64,000 nucleotides of DNA from Tamarix chinensis (GCA_030549775.1 CM060174.1:71737466-71801465); one strand, 5' to 3'; positions 22,790-34,401 are shown, numbered from the stretch's first letter. The notes: generated by a model not told the origin, from the letters alone. Numbers and translations are program-made.

Positions 22790-23082
22790 CCCCATAGAAT
22801 ATCTAATGTTATCTCACATCAAAAACTGAAGGGATCTTTGGACGGTTACATAGAGGGGATCAACCTTCCACTCTTGAGCTAGCTTTTGAGTAGAGTTTGT
22901 GCTTTTTTGAGTGATTATGCCTGCATCCCCTTGGGCAAGTACAACTCAAGGGTGCACGTCAGCCGATCCCAGGCGAGTATGCCTTTAGAATTTAGGTGGG
23001 GGCCACTTGACATTATGAGTATGAATCATTAGGGGGACTCTAATTGACGTAAAGGGAAAATTTTCCAAACAGGGCCACATTT
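22790..23082. other. Foreign sequence joined to the copia 5' LTR stub
   Basis: Balanced-composition sequence with TCTCACATCAAAAACTGAAG and CTTGAGCTAGCTTTTGAGT motifs, reminiscent of the transcription-start region of other plant LTR elements. It replaces the first three quarters of the 5' LTR of the copia element downstream. The identity is a guess. Confidence 0.3.
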
Positions 23083-23134
23083 GTTCATATCTCTCTATTT
23101 CGTTCCTACATTTTTCTTCTCTGTAAACCTAACA
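23083..23134 (+). repeat. Truncated 5' LTR of copia element 1
   Basis: The last 52 bp before the primer-binding site match the end of the 3' LTR at 27153-27204 with few differences. Both finish TTCTCTGTAAACCTAACA. The upstream 148 bp of the LTR are missing here. Confidence 0.8.
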
Positions 23135-23146
23135 TGGTATCAAAGC
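23135..23146 (+). other. Primer-binding site of copia element 1
   Basis: TGGTATCAAAGC directly follows the LTR end. It differs by one base from TGGTATCAGAGC, the initiator-methionine tRNA complement used by most plant LTR retrotransposons. Confidence 0.85.
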
Positions 23147-23241
23147 TATGATCCTCATTGTTTCAGCTCATCTTCAAATCTAATTCAATAATCCATTTAA
23201 TTTTTCATTCAATTCAATCCTTTGATTCAATCGATTCAATC

Positions 23242-26200
23242 ATGTCAAATCAAGAAGAACCTACTCCACTCAATAACTCATTCAGTTCTATTGACACCCA
23301 AATCCAAATCGACCCTTCGAGCCCTCTTTTCTTGCACAACTCAGATCACCCAGGACTCAATCTGGCGTCTCCTCCATTTAACGATACAAGATTCGCATCA
23401 TGGAAGAGATATGTACTCATTTCTCTCCATGCCAGAACCAATATAAGGTTTATCAATGGTGGATTGCCAAAACCAGACATCACTTCACCAACTCATAGCT
23501 CCTGGAAAGAATGCAATATTATATGGTAATTGTGTGGCTACTTAATTTTCTCTGCAAAAGAATTGCTCAAAGTGTTTTGTACACTCCAACAGCTATGCTG
23601 ATCTGGAAAGATTTGGAATGACGCTTTGGTCATGCCAATGGAGAACTCATGGTTCACCTTCAAAAGGATTCATGGTTGACTTCACAAGGAAAAGTTCCAT
23701 ATTTTATCATTTCACCAAGATTAGAGGATTGTGGGATGAAATTGCTACTTTAAAACCTCAATATGTATGTAATTCATATGCCAAATGTACTTCATGTGCC
23801 AAGCATAAACGTGAAGAAGCTGAGGAACAAAAACTTATACAATTTCTTATGGGACTCCACGAGTCCTATTTCACAATCCGAGGTAACATCTTAATGATGC
23901 ATCCATCTCCCACTATAATTGAGGATTATTCTATTCTCATTCATGAAGAGAAATAGAGAGAAATTCGATCTCTTGGAACTATGTTACAAGATTCCAGTGC
24001 TTTCAATGTTCATCGATTCAATAATTTTCAAGCTGCTCAAGCTTCTTATCTAAGAAAGCATCTATAATTTTTTCTTACTACAAGAAGCCAAGGCATATCA
24101 AGGAAAAATGTTATCGGTTACATGGGTTTCCTTAAGATTTCAAGTTCACTAAACCCAAGAAATTGGCTACTACTGTATATGATAATAATGGTGATGTTGG
24201 CCCAGCAAGCAGTGCATTATCCAACATTTCTCAAGACCATATCTCACAACTTATCAGTTTATTAAGCAATTACAAGCAATCACCTAGTTCTGACTCAGTT
24301 ACTTCCACCACAACCAATTTTGCAGATACTCTGACATGTTTCTCTTCTGGTTTTTCCATGTGTTTATTTCCTACCAACTCTAGATTTTAAAGTTCTTTGA
24401 TCCTTGACACAAGGGCTAGTGATCACATGAGCTTTGATAGAAACCTATTTTCATCCCTCACTCCTCTCTCCAAACCGTATTCCATTTCCTTGCCTAATGA
24501 TCCACGTGGTTTTTTTTTCAAGCAATAGGGACAGTATCTTTACTCTCAAATAAAATACTCTAAGATGTATTACATGTTCCTCACTTCCATTATAATCTTC
24601 TCTCCATTAGTAAACTCAAACAATTACTTAATTGTTCTATCATGTTCTATCCTGTTCACTCCTGATTCTTTTTTTTTTGTAGGGCCCTTCACTGAGAGGT
24701 CATTGGAACTTGGTAATGCACACGACAACCTTTATCTCCTACATTGTCAGCCTCTCACACAATCAGTTCCTACAGGGGTCTTTTCATCAGTCTAGTCTTG
24801 ATCAATCTTATACTATAAAATAATGTAATGGTAGTCATTCTATTGATTTATAGCAGCTATGACATACTAGGCTTTCTCACTTACCCTTGTACAAGTTACT
24901 TTCTATGAAACTTTTTTTGTTGAATACAATAACAATTCATATGTTCCTTGTGACATCTTTCTCAAATTCAGACAGCAAAAACTTCCATTTCTTCTCAACT
25001 CTTCTAGAGCTTCAACAATATTTGAACTCATGCATATTGATGTTTGGGGACCTTATAACACATCCACTTATAATGGCCATAAGTACTTTTGCACAATAAT
25101 AGATGACCATAGCAGAGTAACGTGGACTTACCTTATGTCATGCAAAAGCAATGCCTTTACTGTAATACAATCTTTTATCCAAATGGTTAAAACTCAGTTT
25201 CATAAAACCATAAAAATCATTTGAAGTGACAATGCATTTGAACTTGATAGTAGCATTCAAGCCAAAAAGCTCCTATCCACCAATAGCATTTTACATCAAA
25301 CAACATGCCCCCATAAACCTCAATAGAATGGCATTGTTGAGCAAAAACATAAACATTTGCTTGAATTAGCTAGAGCCCTTCTCTTTCAATCAGGTGTCTC
25401 ATTTAAATACCGGGGTGAGCGTGTTCTAACTGTTACTTACATTCTAAACCTCATTCCCACAAAAAAAATTACATAATCTTTCTCCTTATAAACTCATATA
25501 CAAAAATCCACCTACATACAATCACTTGATATCTTTTGGTTGTCTCTATTATATCTCTGCCACTAATCATCGTGATAAATTCATGCCTAGATCTCAGTCT
25601 TGTGTGTTTTAGGGTACCCTCCAGGTATAAAAGGCTATAAATTGCTACATCTTCACACCCAAAAAATACAAATAAGCCGCCATGTGATCTTCTTTGAACA
25701 CGTATTCCCTTATCATCACATACCTTCTCCTAAAAACACAACAATTCACAACATAGTGGCCATTACTGCAAAAAATAATGGAAGATGTTTTAGTTTGATG
25801 TTAACAATGCTTTCTTACATGGAGACCTCTATGAAGAGATATACATAAAGTTCCACAATTCATGATTGTCTCCCATCCCTCTATTGTATACAAGCTTAGG
25901 AAATCCCTCTACAGTCTTAAACAAGCATCCAGACAGTTGTACGCTAAACTCTGTGATGCACTACTTTCTCAAGGATATATTTAGTCCTATAATGATTATT
26001 CTCTTTTAATTCTCAAGTCTTACTCATCCATTGTTATTATTGATGTGTATGTGGATGATCTTTTGGTTACTGGGGATGATGTTTCAGAAATTGAAAGGCT
26101 CAAAAGGTTCCTTAATGACACTTTTTGTATTAAAAATATGGGTGAACTTCATTACTTTCTTGGCATCAAATTCATTCACTCTCCTACTGGTGTGATTCTT

Positions 26201-27003
26201 ACTCAATTGAAATTTGCTAAGGAACTTATTACTACATTTTTCCTTCTCACCTTCCAACTACTATCAGTCCCCTTTGCTTAATATGAAGTTGACACTAGAC
26301 ATGGGCTCTCCCTTAGCTGATCATACTCCTTTCAGAACACTTGTTGGAAAACTTAATTTTCTTCTTCACACGCATCCAGATCTTGCCTTTGTAGTGCAAC
26401 ACCTCATCCAATTTATGCATGCTCCTCATCAACCACATATGGATGCAGCATATCATGTTTTACAATACTTAAAAGGGACTCTTACACAGGGCATCTTCTT
26501 GGAGTCCTCACCAAACTTTCAGCTATAGGCTTACTGCGACAGTGATTGGGCTGCTTGTCCCTATTCCATAAGGTCTATTAATGGTTATTTTTTCTCTCTT
26601 GGTAATAATCCCATCTCTTGGAAGTCAAAGGAGTAGACCACTCTTTCTCTTTCTTCTGCCAAGGTAGAATATCAATCTTTAAGGCATGTCACTGCTGAAT
26701 TAGCTTGGCTCAGCAGGTTACTTTATGAGTTGTCTCTCACCAATCTCACTCCTATTCCTTAAAATGTGATAATCAAGCTGCCATCTTTATTGCTCGCAAC
26801 CCCATCTTTCATGAGCGTACCACACACATTGACATTGACTGTCATTTTGTGCAAGATCAGTTACAAGCTGATGTTATTTATGTTTCTTATACACCCACAA
26901 AGGAGAAACTAGTTGATGTTTTCACTAAAAGTCTACTCAGCACACACATTCAATCTATTCATCCCAAGCTAGGCATGATCACCCCTACTCTAGCTTGTCG
27001 AGG
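23242..27003 (+). pseudogene. Ty1/copia gag-pol pseudogene, element 1
   Basis: Gag starts at ATG 23242 and holds the copia N-terminal gag motif (LHNSDHPGLNLASPP, later SWKRYVLISL and FINGGLPKP). Remnants follow in fixed order: protease-like ILDTRASDHMSF near 24400; integrase with ELMHIDVWGPYN near 25025 and GIVEQKHKHLLELARALL near 25333; reverse transcriptase with FQFDVNNAFLHGDLYEEIYI near 25790 and YVDDLLVTGDD at 26048-26080; and RNase H with CDSDWAACP near 26535 and [11 protein letters not shown] near 26910. A deletion removes sequence between integrase and reverse transcriptase. Many stops and frameshifts make it non-functional. The order integrase before reverse transcriptase defines the Ty1/copia group. 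Confidence 0.9.
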
Positions 27004-27004
27004 G

Positions 27005-27204
27005 TGTTAGGATAATATTTCCATTCATCTGTTAGTCTGTTATCGGTTCATTGGTTGTTGAATAAATGTAATAGCTCGCAACAATATGTTATATATAAAG
27101 AAAACTGTTACAACTTGTATTATCAAGTCAAAAATAATAAAAATCACATTCGTTCATATCTCTCTCTTTCATTCCTGCATTTTTCTTCTCTGTAAACCTA
27201 ACAC
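27005..27204 (+). repeat. 3' LTR of copia element 1 (200 bp)
   Basis: Starts TGTTAG just after the purine-rich CGAGGG tract that follows the end of pol, and ends CTAACA. These 6-bp ends are exact inverted repeats. The last 52 bp match the stub at 23083-23134. Confidence 0.85.
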
Positions 27205-27754
27205 CACCATCAATGAAGGGTATATGTTACTTCTAATCCAAACTTCAACAAATATTTGTTTGAGTCATACATTACCAATTAAAAAATGAGCCATAAATTT
27301 TTGCATTCGATGATTTTGAGTCACAACCACGATATAACTACATTTTTTTAAAGGATTATACTTATAGCTAGGATCGAACCCCGATCATCCACCTTATGCC
27401 CTTATGTAGATACCCCTTGGACTAAGAAGTCACGATAGTATACAAGTCAATAAGATTATTATCATTTATAAAGTTATTACTAATCTTATTGAGCATATAC
27501 AAATTTATTATTATACTCATTTCAATTCTAATAAATATATTTATTATTTAAAATAATAATAATATAGATCAATAAAACTATGTACTAATACTAAAATTAA
27601 TTATTAAGAAAAATATTCACAATTACTACTACTACTAATAATGTCTTAAAAAGTGATAGCTATATATATATGAGAATAATAATCTTTTTCATATATTCTC
27701 ACTTTTCATAAAAAATACAAAACTATACAAGCGATCCAAATTTTTATAATTTAA

Positions 27755-27789
<35 letters not shown>

Positions 27790-27790
27790 C
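27205..27790. other. AT-rich intergenic DNA
   Basis: No gene. Contains the SINE-like segment at 27361-27440 (listed separately) and an AAT microsatellite at 27760-27788. Confidence 0.4.
27361..27440 (-). mobile_element. Possible tRNA-derived SINE head
   Basis: On the minus strand the sequence contains TTAGTCCAAGGGG, similar to a Pol III A box. About 40 bp later comes GGGGTTCGATCC, matching the B-box consensus GGTTCGANTCC. The spacing fits a tRNA-derived promoter. I could not define a SINE 3' tail or a target duplication, and no cloverleaf folds, so it is not a tRNA gene. Confidence 0.35.
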
Positions 27791-27795
27791 CTATA

Positions 27796-27942
27796 AATAA
27801 CATTTTTTTGTAAGCTATATTAAAACAAAATAATTTATTGTCATCAAATTTTACAATTTTCATAATATTATTTGAAGGTTAATCATTTTTTTTAAATTAA
27901 ACCATACCCGTGTTTTAATATAGCTTACAAAAAAATGTTATT
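27796..27942. repeat. Perfect 32-bp inverted repeat with 83-bp spacer
   Basis: The arms at 27796-27827 and 27911-27942 are exact reverse complements, with core TTTTTTTGTAAGCTATATTA. The match stops sharply at both ends. Perfect arms in otherwise eroded DNA suggest a young miniature element or a hairpin-forming locus. Confidence 0.9.
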
Positions 27943-28310
27943 CCCCTTTTTTGAGCAATTTAATATTACATTTACAAGCAAATTTTTTAGGGTTGGTTTG
28001 AATGAGAAAAGCTTAGAAAGTAATTTAATTTTAGAGGAAATTTGTAAAAGAAAAAATTAGGCTTTTTTTTTTTTGGCGATTCCTCTTAAATGAACCACTA
28101 AAACTTATAAAAGTCCAAATGAACGCTTAGAGGGAAGGATTAGAGCCCGGGATCAGATCTCTTCCCAGCATTCTCAGTTTTATATTTACGGGAGATAGGG
28201 ACAAAAGTACATACTGTTTATATATAGAAATTTCATTGTAAATTGATCAGAATCTCTTAATCTAGAGGACTGAATAGTCTGAATTTGACTGCAAGTAATT
28301 CATTCATTCA
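27943..28310. other. Intergenic DNA, nothing recognised
   Basis: AT-rich then mixed sequence without gene or repeat signature. Confidence 0.4.
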
Positions 28311-28815
28311 ACAGTAAGGGACAGAAGAAGGGTGAAAACATAGCCGGAATAAAACCTGCGTTGAGTTTTTAGATCAAACAATTCGCCTTTTTGGTACATA
28401 AAAACTGTTCTACGGCTGTTGTTTTGCCCCTTGCACTAAGAACAGGTGATTCAGGTAAAACGCAGGCGGACATTGCCTTTAATCAATGAGAGGAGGGCAT
28501 CCGACCTCTTCCCTTGATAATCCCCATGACAAGAAATATAAATTTTATCTGATGGATGGAGATATCATAAACAGGGTGACAACTGGATGAGAAGCCAAAG
28601 CTAGGAACAAAGCTGCTCATCGTTACAAAAAATAAGGCTTCCCCACCCTTCCCAACCTTACCCTGATTACAATCTGAGCACATCCTCCTTATCCCCCACT
28701 GAAGCCCCAGAGCCAGAATTAATCTCATCAGCATCAACAAAACACATAGATATCATAGAACCCCACACGAGCCAATCACCTCTCCCTCTCTCTCTCGCTG
28801 CGCCATAACCGATGT
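28311..28815 (-). other. Coding-like segment on minus strand, unidentified
   Basis: Balanced composition. On the minus strand one frame reads GDWLVWGSMISMCFVDADEI and then NSGSGASVGDKEDVLRL before a stop near 28670, like the C-terminus of a plant protein followed by a 3' UTR-like stretch to 28311. A different, longer minus frame (28483-28740) overlaps it. I recognise neither. It may be a 3' exon remnant of a lost or truncated gene. Confidence 0.2.
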
Positions 28816-29390
28816 TTGAAATAATACATTTTTTTTGTAGCTAATATTTTGGGACAACGTTGTCTTTGAGAGAGTCTTATATGATCAGTGTCCTTTCACC
28901 ATCTGTATTGGATTTTTGCTATACCCAACAGAACAAAAATTTCTTTTTTCGCTTTTTTTTTCAGTGAATTAACAAGCAAATGTTGCATATTCCAATATGG
29001 TTTCAGACTTCAGAGTCGACAAACAGACTGCCTTAAAAACTGCAAGTGTAAAAAAGATAACTCGCTCATTTTCCCTCCATTTTTTTTTACTCTTAGCCTT
29101 TTGTACAGAGCCTCTTCATTGGTTCGAAGTTGAAATCAAACAACATTTTTTTTAGTCTCCCAATGTAAGAAAACAATGTGAACTGCAGGCAGGCAATGTG
29201 ACATCAATGCAACAGGATTATTGTTGTCTATGTTTTTGTTTTATATTATTATATATATATTGACGAGTTAAACTCTGGGGGACCAACTTTACTCTTGTCA
29301 TTTTTCTCAAGTTTTTTTCATTTTAGGAATTGAGTAGCTTTAGCTCCTTTTTTCTTTTTGTCCTTTTTTTTTTGCTGGTGGAAGTTGCTG
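28816..29390 (+). promoter_or_regulatory. Upstream region of the second BELL gene
   Basis: T-rich sequence with no supported coding frame, ending at the TATA box of the downstream gene. Confidence 0.35.
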
Positions 29391-29392
29391 GT

Positions 29393-29404
29393 CTATATAT
29401 ATTT
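29393..29404 (+). promoter_or_regulatory. Probable TATA box of the second BELL gene
   Basis: CTATATATATTT lies about 100 bp before the proposed leader-intron donor. This predicts transcription starting near 29425-29435 and a leader exon free of ATG codons. Confidence 0.45.
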
Positions 29405-29501
29405 TTCCTTTTAGCTTCTATACAGCTTTCTGAAGCTTCTTTTGCATTTCCGTTTTGGAGAAAGAGATAATCACAAAAAGAGGAAAGAAAGAAAGAAAAG
29501 G

Positions 29502-30512
29502 GTGAGATTCTTTTGATTACCTTTGAAAAGTGTGTCGTCAATCCAGAGGCAAAGGGTTTTTATCACTTTCTGTATAAGACTAACCTATATTTCTTTCTTG
29601 TTCTGTACTGCTGCTGAGGCTGCTGTGTTAGAAAGTAACACCAATACCTATGCATGTATATTAAAGATTGTAACTACGTCTCTGCCCTCCCCCATTAATA
29701 TAATTTTGTGTTTTTTCTCCCCCCTAGCTCTTCCGTTCCAATAAATTTTTATTAATATTTTTTATATCAGCAATTTTTAATAGCACTGTTTCTGTTTTTG
29801 GTTCAATTTCTTGAAACCTTTCCAATTTCTTTCTCTTTATTGCATAATATGGGATGTCTGATTTCAGTTCCTCTTAATATAAGAGATACTATATATTTAA
29901 TGTGATATTAATGAGAAAGTATGGCTGCATAATTTTTTCTTCCTCTGAACCTTAAGGAAGTCCTTTTGCTTCCCATCCGTCCCCCTTTCTTTCTCGGGCA
30001 AAGCTAGCTCTCTACTTGAGCTTAGACCTGCAGCTAACAGCTGATTTCAGTTACCATTAGCAGGATTAATTTCCTGCATGTATTTTAACCTATCTAAGTC
30101 TGCTAAAAAACTCTCTTTCTCTCACACATGACATTGAGACACACGCTCTTAATTGTTCACTGGCTCCCCAACGTACTTTTTGTTGGTTTGGCATGCCTTA
30201 AGATCTATCATCTATCCTAGCTAGCTAGTGTGTTTTTTGCATTGATGGTCTACGTATGTGCAACAATTTTTAGATGTTGGGGCTTTAAATGAACCAACAA
30301 CCACCACCTTTACCTTACCTTTGTGTCATTTTCGTTAGGAACCCATCATTCTAAAGATATCATTGTCAAAACTCACATTCTCTTGCTTCAGTATCCTGTC
30401 TCTCTTATCAAAAAATAAAAATCTTGTCTCTAATGTAATGTTTCTTGCTACTATAGATTTGGCTCTTTTCACTAAAATCTTGATGAAATTGACCTCTTCT
30501 TGTCATTTACAG
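29502..30512 (+). other. Probable 5'-leader intron of the second BELL gene
   Basis: The donor AAAAGG|GTGAGA is at 29502 and the acceptor TGTCATTTACAG ends at 30512. The length (1011 bp) and position resemble the leader intron of the BLH1-like gene. Splicing would leave no ATG ahead of the main start. Confidence 0.45.
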
Positions 30513-30645
30513 AGACTTGCTAGCTAAATCCCACCAATTTCATATACCTATATATATATACAGATATATAGTCAGAGTATTCAGTTTCCCTTCCTGTCTT
30601 ATCAAGATTTCCTTTTTATTTATCGGTGGGTCTTTGTCATCAATC

Positions 30646-32561
30646 ATGGTGTCACAAGACATCCCATCGAATAACCCAACCTCAAGCAACAACATTCTAC
30701 ACCAATTCTTGATCCCTGACCCTACCGCTGCTGCTAATCAACCTCAGTTTGATAACAACCCCCCTAACTTCAGTGCCTACGTTTCATCAGATCTAAGACC
30801 AACAAATAACAACACATTTCTAGAACTAGCAGAGCCACTTGATGGTGGTGCTAACTACCACCAAAGTACTACAGTTCAGTCTCTTGGTGAAAGGATGTCA
30901 AGATCAATAAATCTAGTTCATCATGAAGACCATGAAGTACCACCACCACACCATGATCAGATGATGGGTCATATGAGAAGACAACAAGAAGCTATGGACT
31001 TCCTTGGAGCTCATCATCCTCATGATCATCCAAATCATCCTGACCAACTGAACAACAGCAATAGACTATCTCTTTCACTCGGCTATCAAGGTCGTCTCTT
31101 CAGTAGTACTCCTCCAGATAATATTGATCAGTACAGGCATCAAAGAACCGTGAACAACTCTGATCTTCTGACACCACCACAACAACAAGAGGCTTACTTG
31201 GTTTCTACTCATGAAGACGACTACACTCGTTTCTTGGGCAGTGGTGGTACTGGTTTCTCTAACTCTTCTATAAACCAACGGCCTAATTCCTCGGCTCCTC
31301 CTCCTCCTCACGGGTCCGAACAATTTGTAAACATAGTTGGTAGCTCAAGGTATCTTAAACCAGCTCAATCACTTCTTGAAGAGGTTGTAAGCGTTAATGG
31401 GAAAGATGTAGACTTGAGTGAGTTGAAAAGGTTGTGTATTGGTAACATGGGATCACTTAGTTCGTCAGAGCTGAGAGCAGAAGTAACGAGCCTGCAGCAA
31501 ATTGACGATGACAAACAAGACCTTCAAATCAAACTCTCCAAACTTATTTCCTTATTAGAGGAGGTACGTATGGAAGCCAGACTGCCTGAATCATCAATTT
31601 GCTGCTGGTGCTTCTTTTTCTAATAACCCCAAAATTAAGTATCAAAATAGATCGGTCGTTAAATTGTATTTCTTGCTTTTGGTGCAGGTAGAAAGCAGAT
31701 ATGAGGAATATTGTTATAGAATGGAACAATTAGTTTCAGCACTTGAAGTATTACTAGGGGAAGGAGCAGCAAAGATATACACAGCACTGGCACTTCAAGC
31801 CATGTCTAGGCATTTTTCCGGCTTAAAAAATGCCATTTTGTGTCAAATCAGAAAGGTTCGAAAGAAACTATTTCCCCACAAGATCAAATCAACAGCAGGG
31901 TTGTTATCACAGTTGAGCTTGTTCGATGGCCGAGAGACGACGACAAAGCATTGCAGTGGTACAAATAGGCTAGGTCTTCATCAACAACTTGGAGTTGTAG
32001 CAGGAGGACAGAGACGGGCATGGAGACCTATCAAAGGACTTCCAGAAACTTCTGTTGCCATTTTACGAGCGTGGCTCTTTGAGCATTTCCTGCACCCGTA
32101 AGAACATTAATACTACTTGCAGGCTTAATTAATCGATCGTATTTTAGTTTCTTATTTCTTGCATATATATGCGGGCTGCAGCTATCCCATGGACTCCGAG
32201 AAGCTAATTTTGGCATCGCAAACAGGCCTTACTAAAAATCAAGTAAGTGAATTATTTAGGCACAATCAAACTTACTAAAAGTAAAAAGTTTAATTTAATT
32301 CTTTTGATATCTAGCTAGCTGCCTAGCCATATATCGGCGTTTGACTGAACGCGTTAATTTCATCCTCGTCTCATGTATGCATGGACGTGTGCACGTATGT
32401 AGGTATCAAACTGGTTTATAAATGCTCGGGTTAGATTGTGGAAGCCAATGATAGAAGAGATGTATAAAGAGGAGTTTGGAGACTCATCTGCTGATTCAGA
32501 TTCAATGTTCTCAACCAATTCTGCTTCAAGGGAAGTTCAAAGTGATCATGGTGAAGATTGA
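30646..32561 (+). CDS. BEL1-like homeodomain protein, BLH3/BLH10-like (515 aa, four coding exons)
   Basis: TALE homeodomain transcription factor expected to pair with KNOX proteins in the nucleus. The coding exons are 30646-31563, 31688-32097, 32182-32242 and 32403-32561, with GT-AG introns and an intact frame. Residues 1-230 are rich in Asn, His, Pro and Ser, with an N-terminal ZIBEL-type motif LSLSLG at 141-146. The SKY region ([18 protein letters not shown]) is near 234-251. The BELL domain spans about 285-360 across the first coding intron. The homeodomain (about 418-479) has HPYP and [12 protein letters not shown]. The tail after the homeodomain is short and lacks the second ZIBEL motif. 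The homeodomain blocks DSEK, GLTKNQ and [14 protein letters not shown], and the total length, fit BLH3/BLH10 best, but I cannot exclude another BELL clade. One residue is odd: LASQTGL has Ser where the family usually has Lys or Arg. Confidence 0.93.
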
Positions 32562-32930
32562 ATAATAATAATGGTTTGTTGGCTAGCTAGCTAGCTAGAG
32601 TGCTTGTTAATTAGCTAGATACTGAGAGGACGGACTTCAATTTATTTCAGTTTAAAAAAAGTAATGCAAGATAGCAAAACTAAAGGTGCTCCTTCAATCA
32701 TTTTCTCAATCACTAGTCAATTTGAAAGCTCTTCTTTCCTTCCTTTTATTTGTTTTTATGAATTTGCATGAGCCGTCAACAGTACTGAATTTGGCTATGC
32801 TCGGTAGTCAAATTATTGGTAAAATGTTACATGTATTTGTGCAATTTATTTATTTATTGTTGTTGAAAATGTCTGACAATTATCTTTTGTTACAATTTAT
32901 TGTATACTAATTCACTATATCTTCAAATTA
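32562..32930 (+). other. 3' untranslated region and flank of the second BELL gene
   Basis: Begins with AATAATAATAATGG and a CTAG-repeat patch (GGCTAGCTAGCTAGCTAGAG) near 32581-32600, then T-rich sequence. No clear poly(A) signal decides the end. Confidence 0.35.
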
Positions 32931-33731
32931 TATATATATATTTATATAATATTTTAAAAATATGATTAATAAAATGTATGATTGCATTATTAACATATTA
33001 ACGTATTTAGAATTTTCATATCATAATAGGAACAGATAATGTCACAAAATTATATGATAAGATAATATTCAAAAAATATATAAAAGCGAGCATTTTTAGT
33101 AGAGGCTATGTACTCAGATATCATTCTCTAAACTATAGCAAACAAGTTTGATGAAATCAAATAACAAATTATAATAGTGCATTGTTGTTCATCCAAATCC
33201 ATAGCAATAAATAAAAACTATGCTATAAAGAACATTAATTTTTTTAATATAATAAACAAATTGTACTAAAAAGCATAAAATACAAGGAAAAAAGATACTC
33301 CCTCAAATAAAAAGTAAATTCATTCTAACAATTTATATATTTTTTAAGTGAGTAATAAGAGTAATTTTAAAATTATACTTACACCTTTTATTGAAAAATA
33401 ATAAATTATTTAATGTATATATAATTAAAAAATAAGTATAAAAATAAATAGTAGGTTTTAAATTTTTTAAATAATTTTTTATACAAAAATTTAATAACAA
33501 AATAATTTTTTTAATACAAATGGAGGATGTATTTAATACGTACTATGTTGGTCTAATGTATGTGTATTTCAGAAAAAAAAAACTATTTTTGAAATTGGTG
33601 GGCCCTAAACACAATTAATAATAGTAATAAAAGAAGAGGTAAAAAGATAAATGCCTAAAAAAAAGTTAAACTCTAAGAAAGTTCCTTAGTATTGATAAAT
33701 TATAGTATATAAGTGAATGAGAACATAGTTA

Positions 33732-33775
<44 letters not shown>

Positions 33776-33840
33776 CCAACTTTGATAAATTTTATGAAAA
33801 ATAAAAAATAAAACCAAATTTTCAAGTAAAATATTTTCAT
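32931..33840. other. AT-rich intergenic DNA
   Basis: No gene. Contains a TA microsatellite at 33735-33770. Confidence 0.5.
33735..33770. repeat. TA microsatellite
   Basis: About eighteen uninterrupted TA dinucleotides. Confidence 0.9.
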
Positions 33841-33869
33841 TATTGAAAATAAAAAATTATTTGCCAAAT

Positions 33870-34401
33870 TCTCTTCCCTTTCCTATCTCCACGTGAGAGT
33901 CGCCTCCCCCAATTTCTTCTTCTCGCGGTAAGTCTGTGTAGATCCATTTCTAGTTTTCCCTGTCGGATTCAACCTCCTTTGCCTATTCTTCTGACCCGCT
34001 TCGGGTCGCAATTGGTTTTTAGGGGCTTGCTTCTAATTTGGCTCGATCAACTGATTTTAGTTTTGGGTCGTCGATCATCTCCTCATGACTAGTGCCCCCC
34101 CCCCTCCCGGCGATGTTGTTTGGATATTGAGGAGATTGTGCCTGTGAATGGTTCGACGAACAACATAGGTGGAAATTTTGACTGTTTTCAGTGAATAAAC
34201 TGGCGCTCGGGAGGCAGTGCTCTCTTGATCTGACTGATTGGATACCATGAGTGGATTGGAGCAATGATGAATTAGTCCGTGAATCAAGATGTAATTTTGA
34301 CTTTTACCGAGGAGTGTAGATTGAATGGGATGGAAAGTACTGCTGTTATCTGGTTTCTTGATCATGCAAGGCGCGATGCAAATGCAGCCCGCTGGATAGT
34401 G
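33870..34401 (+). other. Probable 5' leader of LINE 1, ORF1 missing
   Basis: Balanced-composition DNA directly before the LINE endonuclease start. It holds no intact ORF1 or gag-like protein, though a C-rich tract lies near 34095. It is either the 5' UTR of the element or the remains of an ORF1 removed by deletion. I infer membership from position only. Confidence 0.35.

Noticed and set aside
27361..27440. tRNA gene
   Set aside because: Only A and B box-like motifs are present; no cloverleaf arms pair around them.
30517..30645. Longer N-terminus for the second BELL protein
   Set aside because: The upstream in-frame codons lack an ATG and resemble leader sequence; 30646 is the first in-frame ATG.
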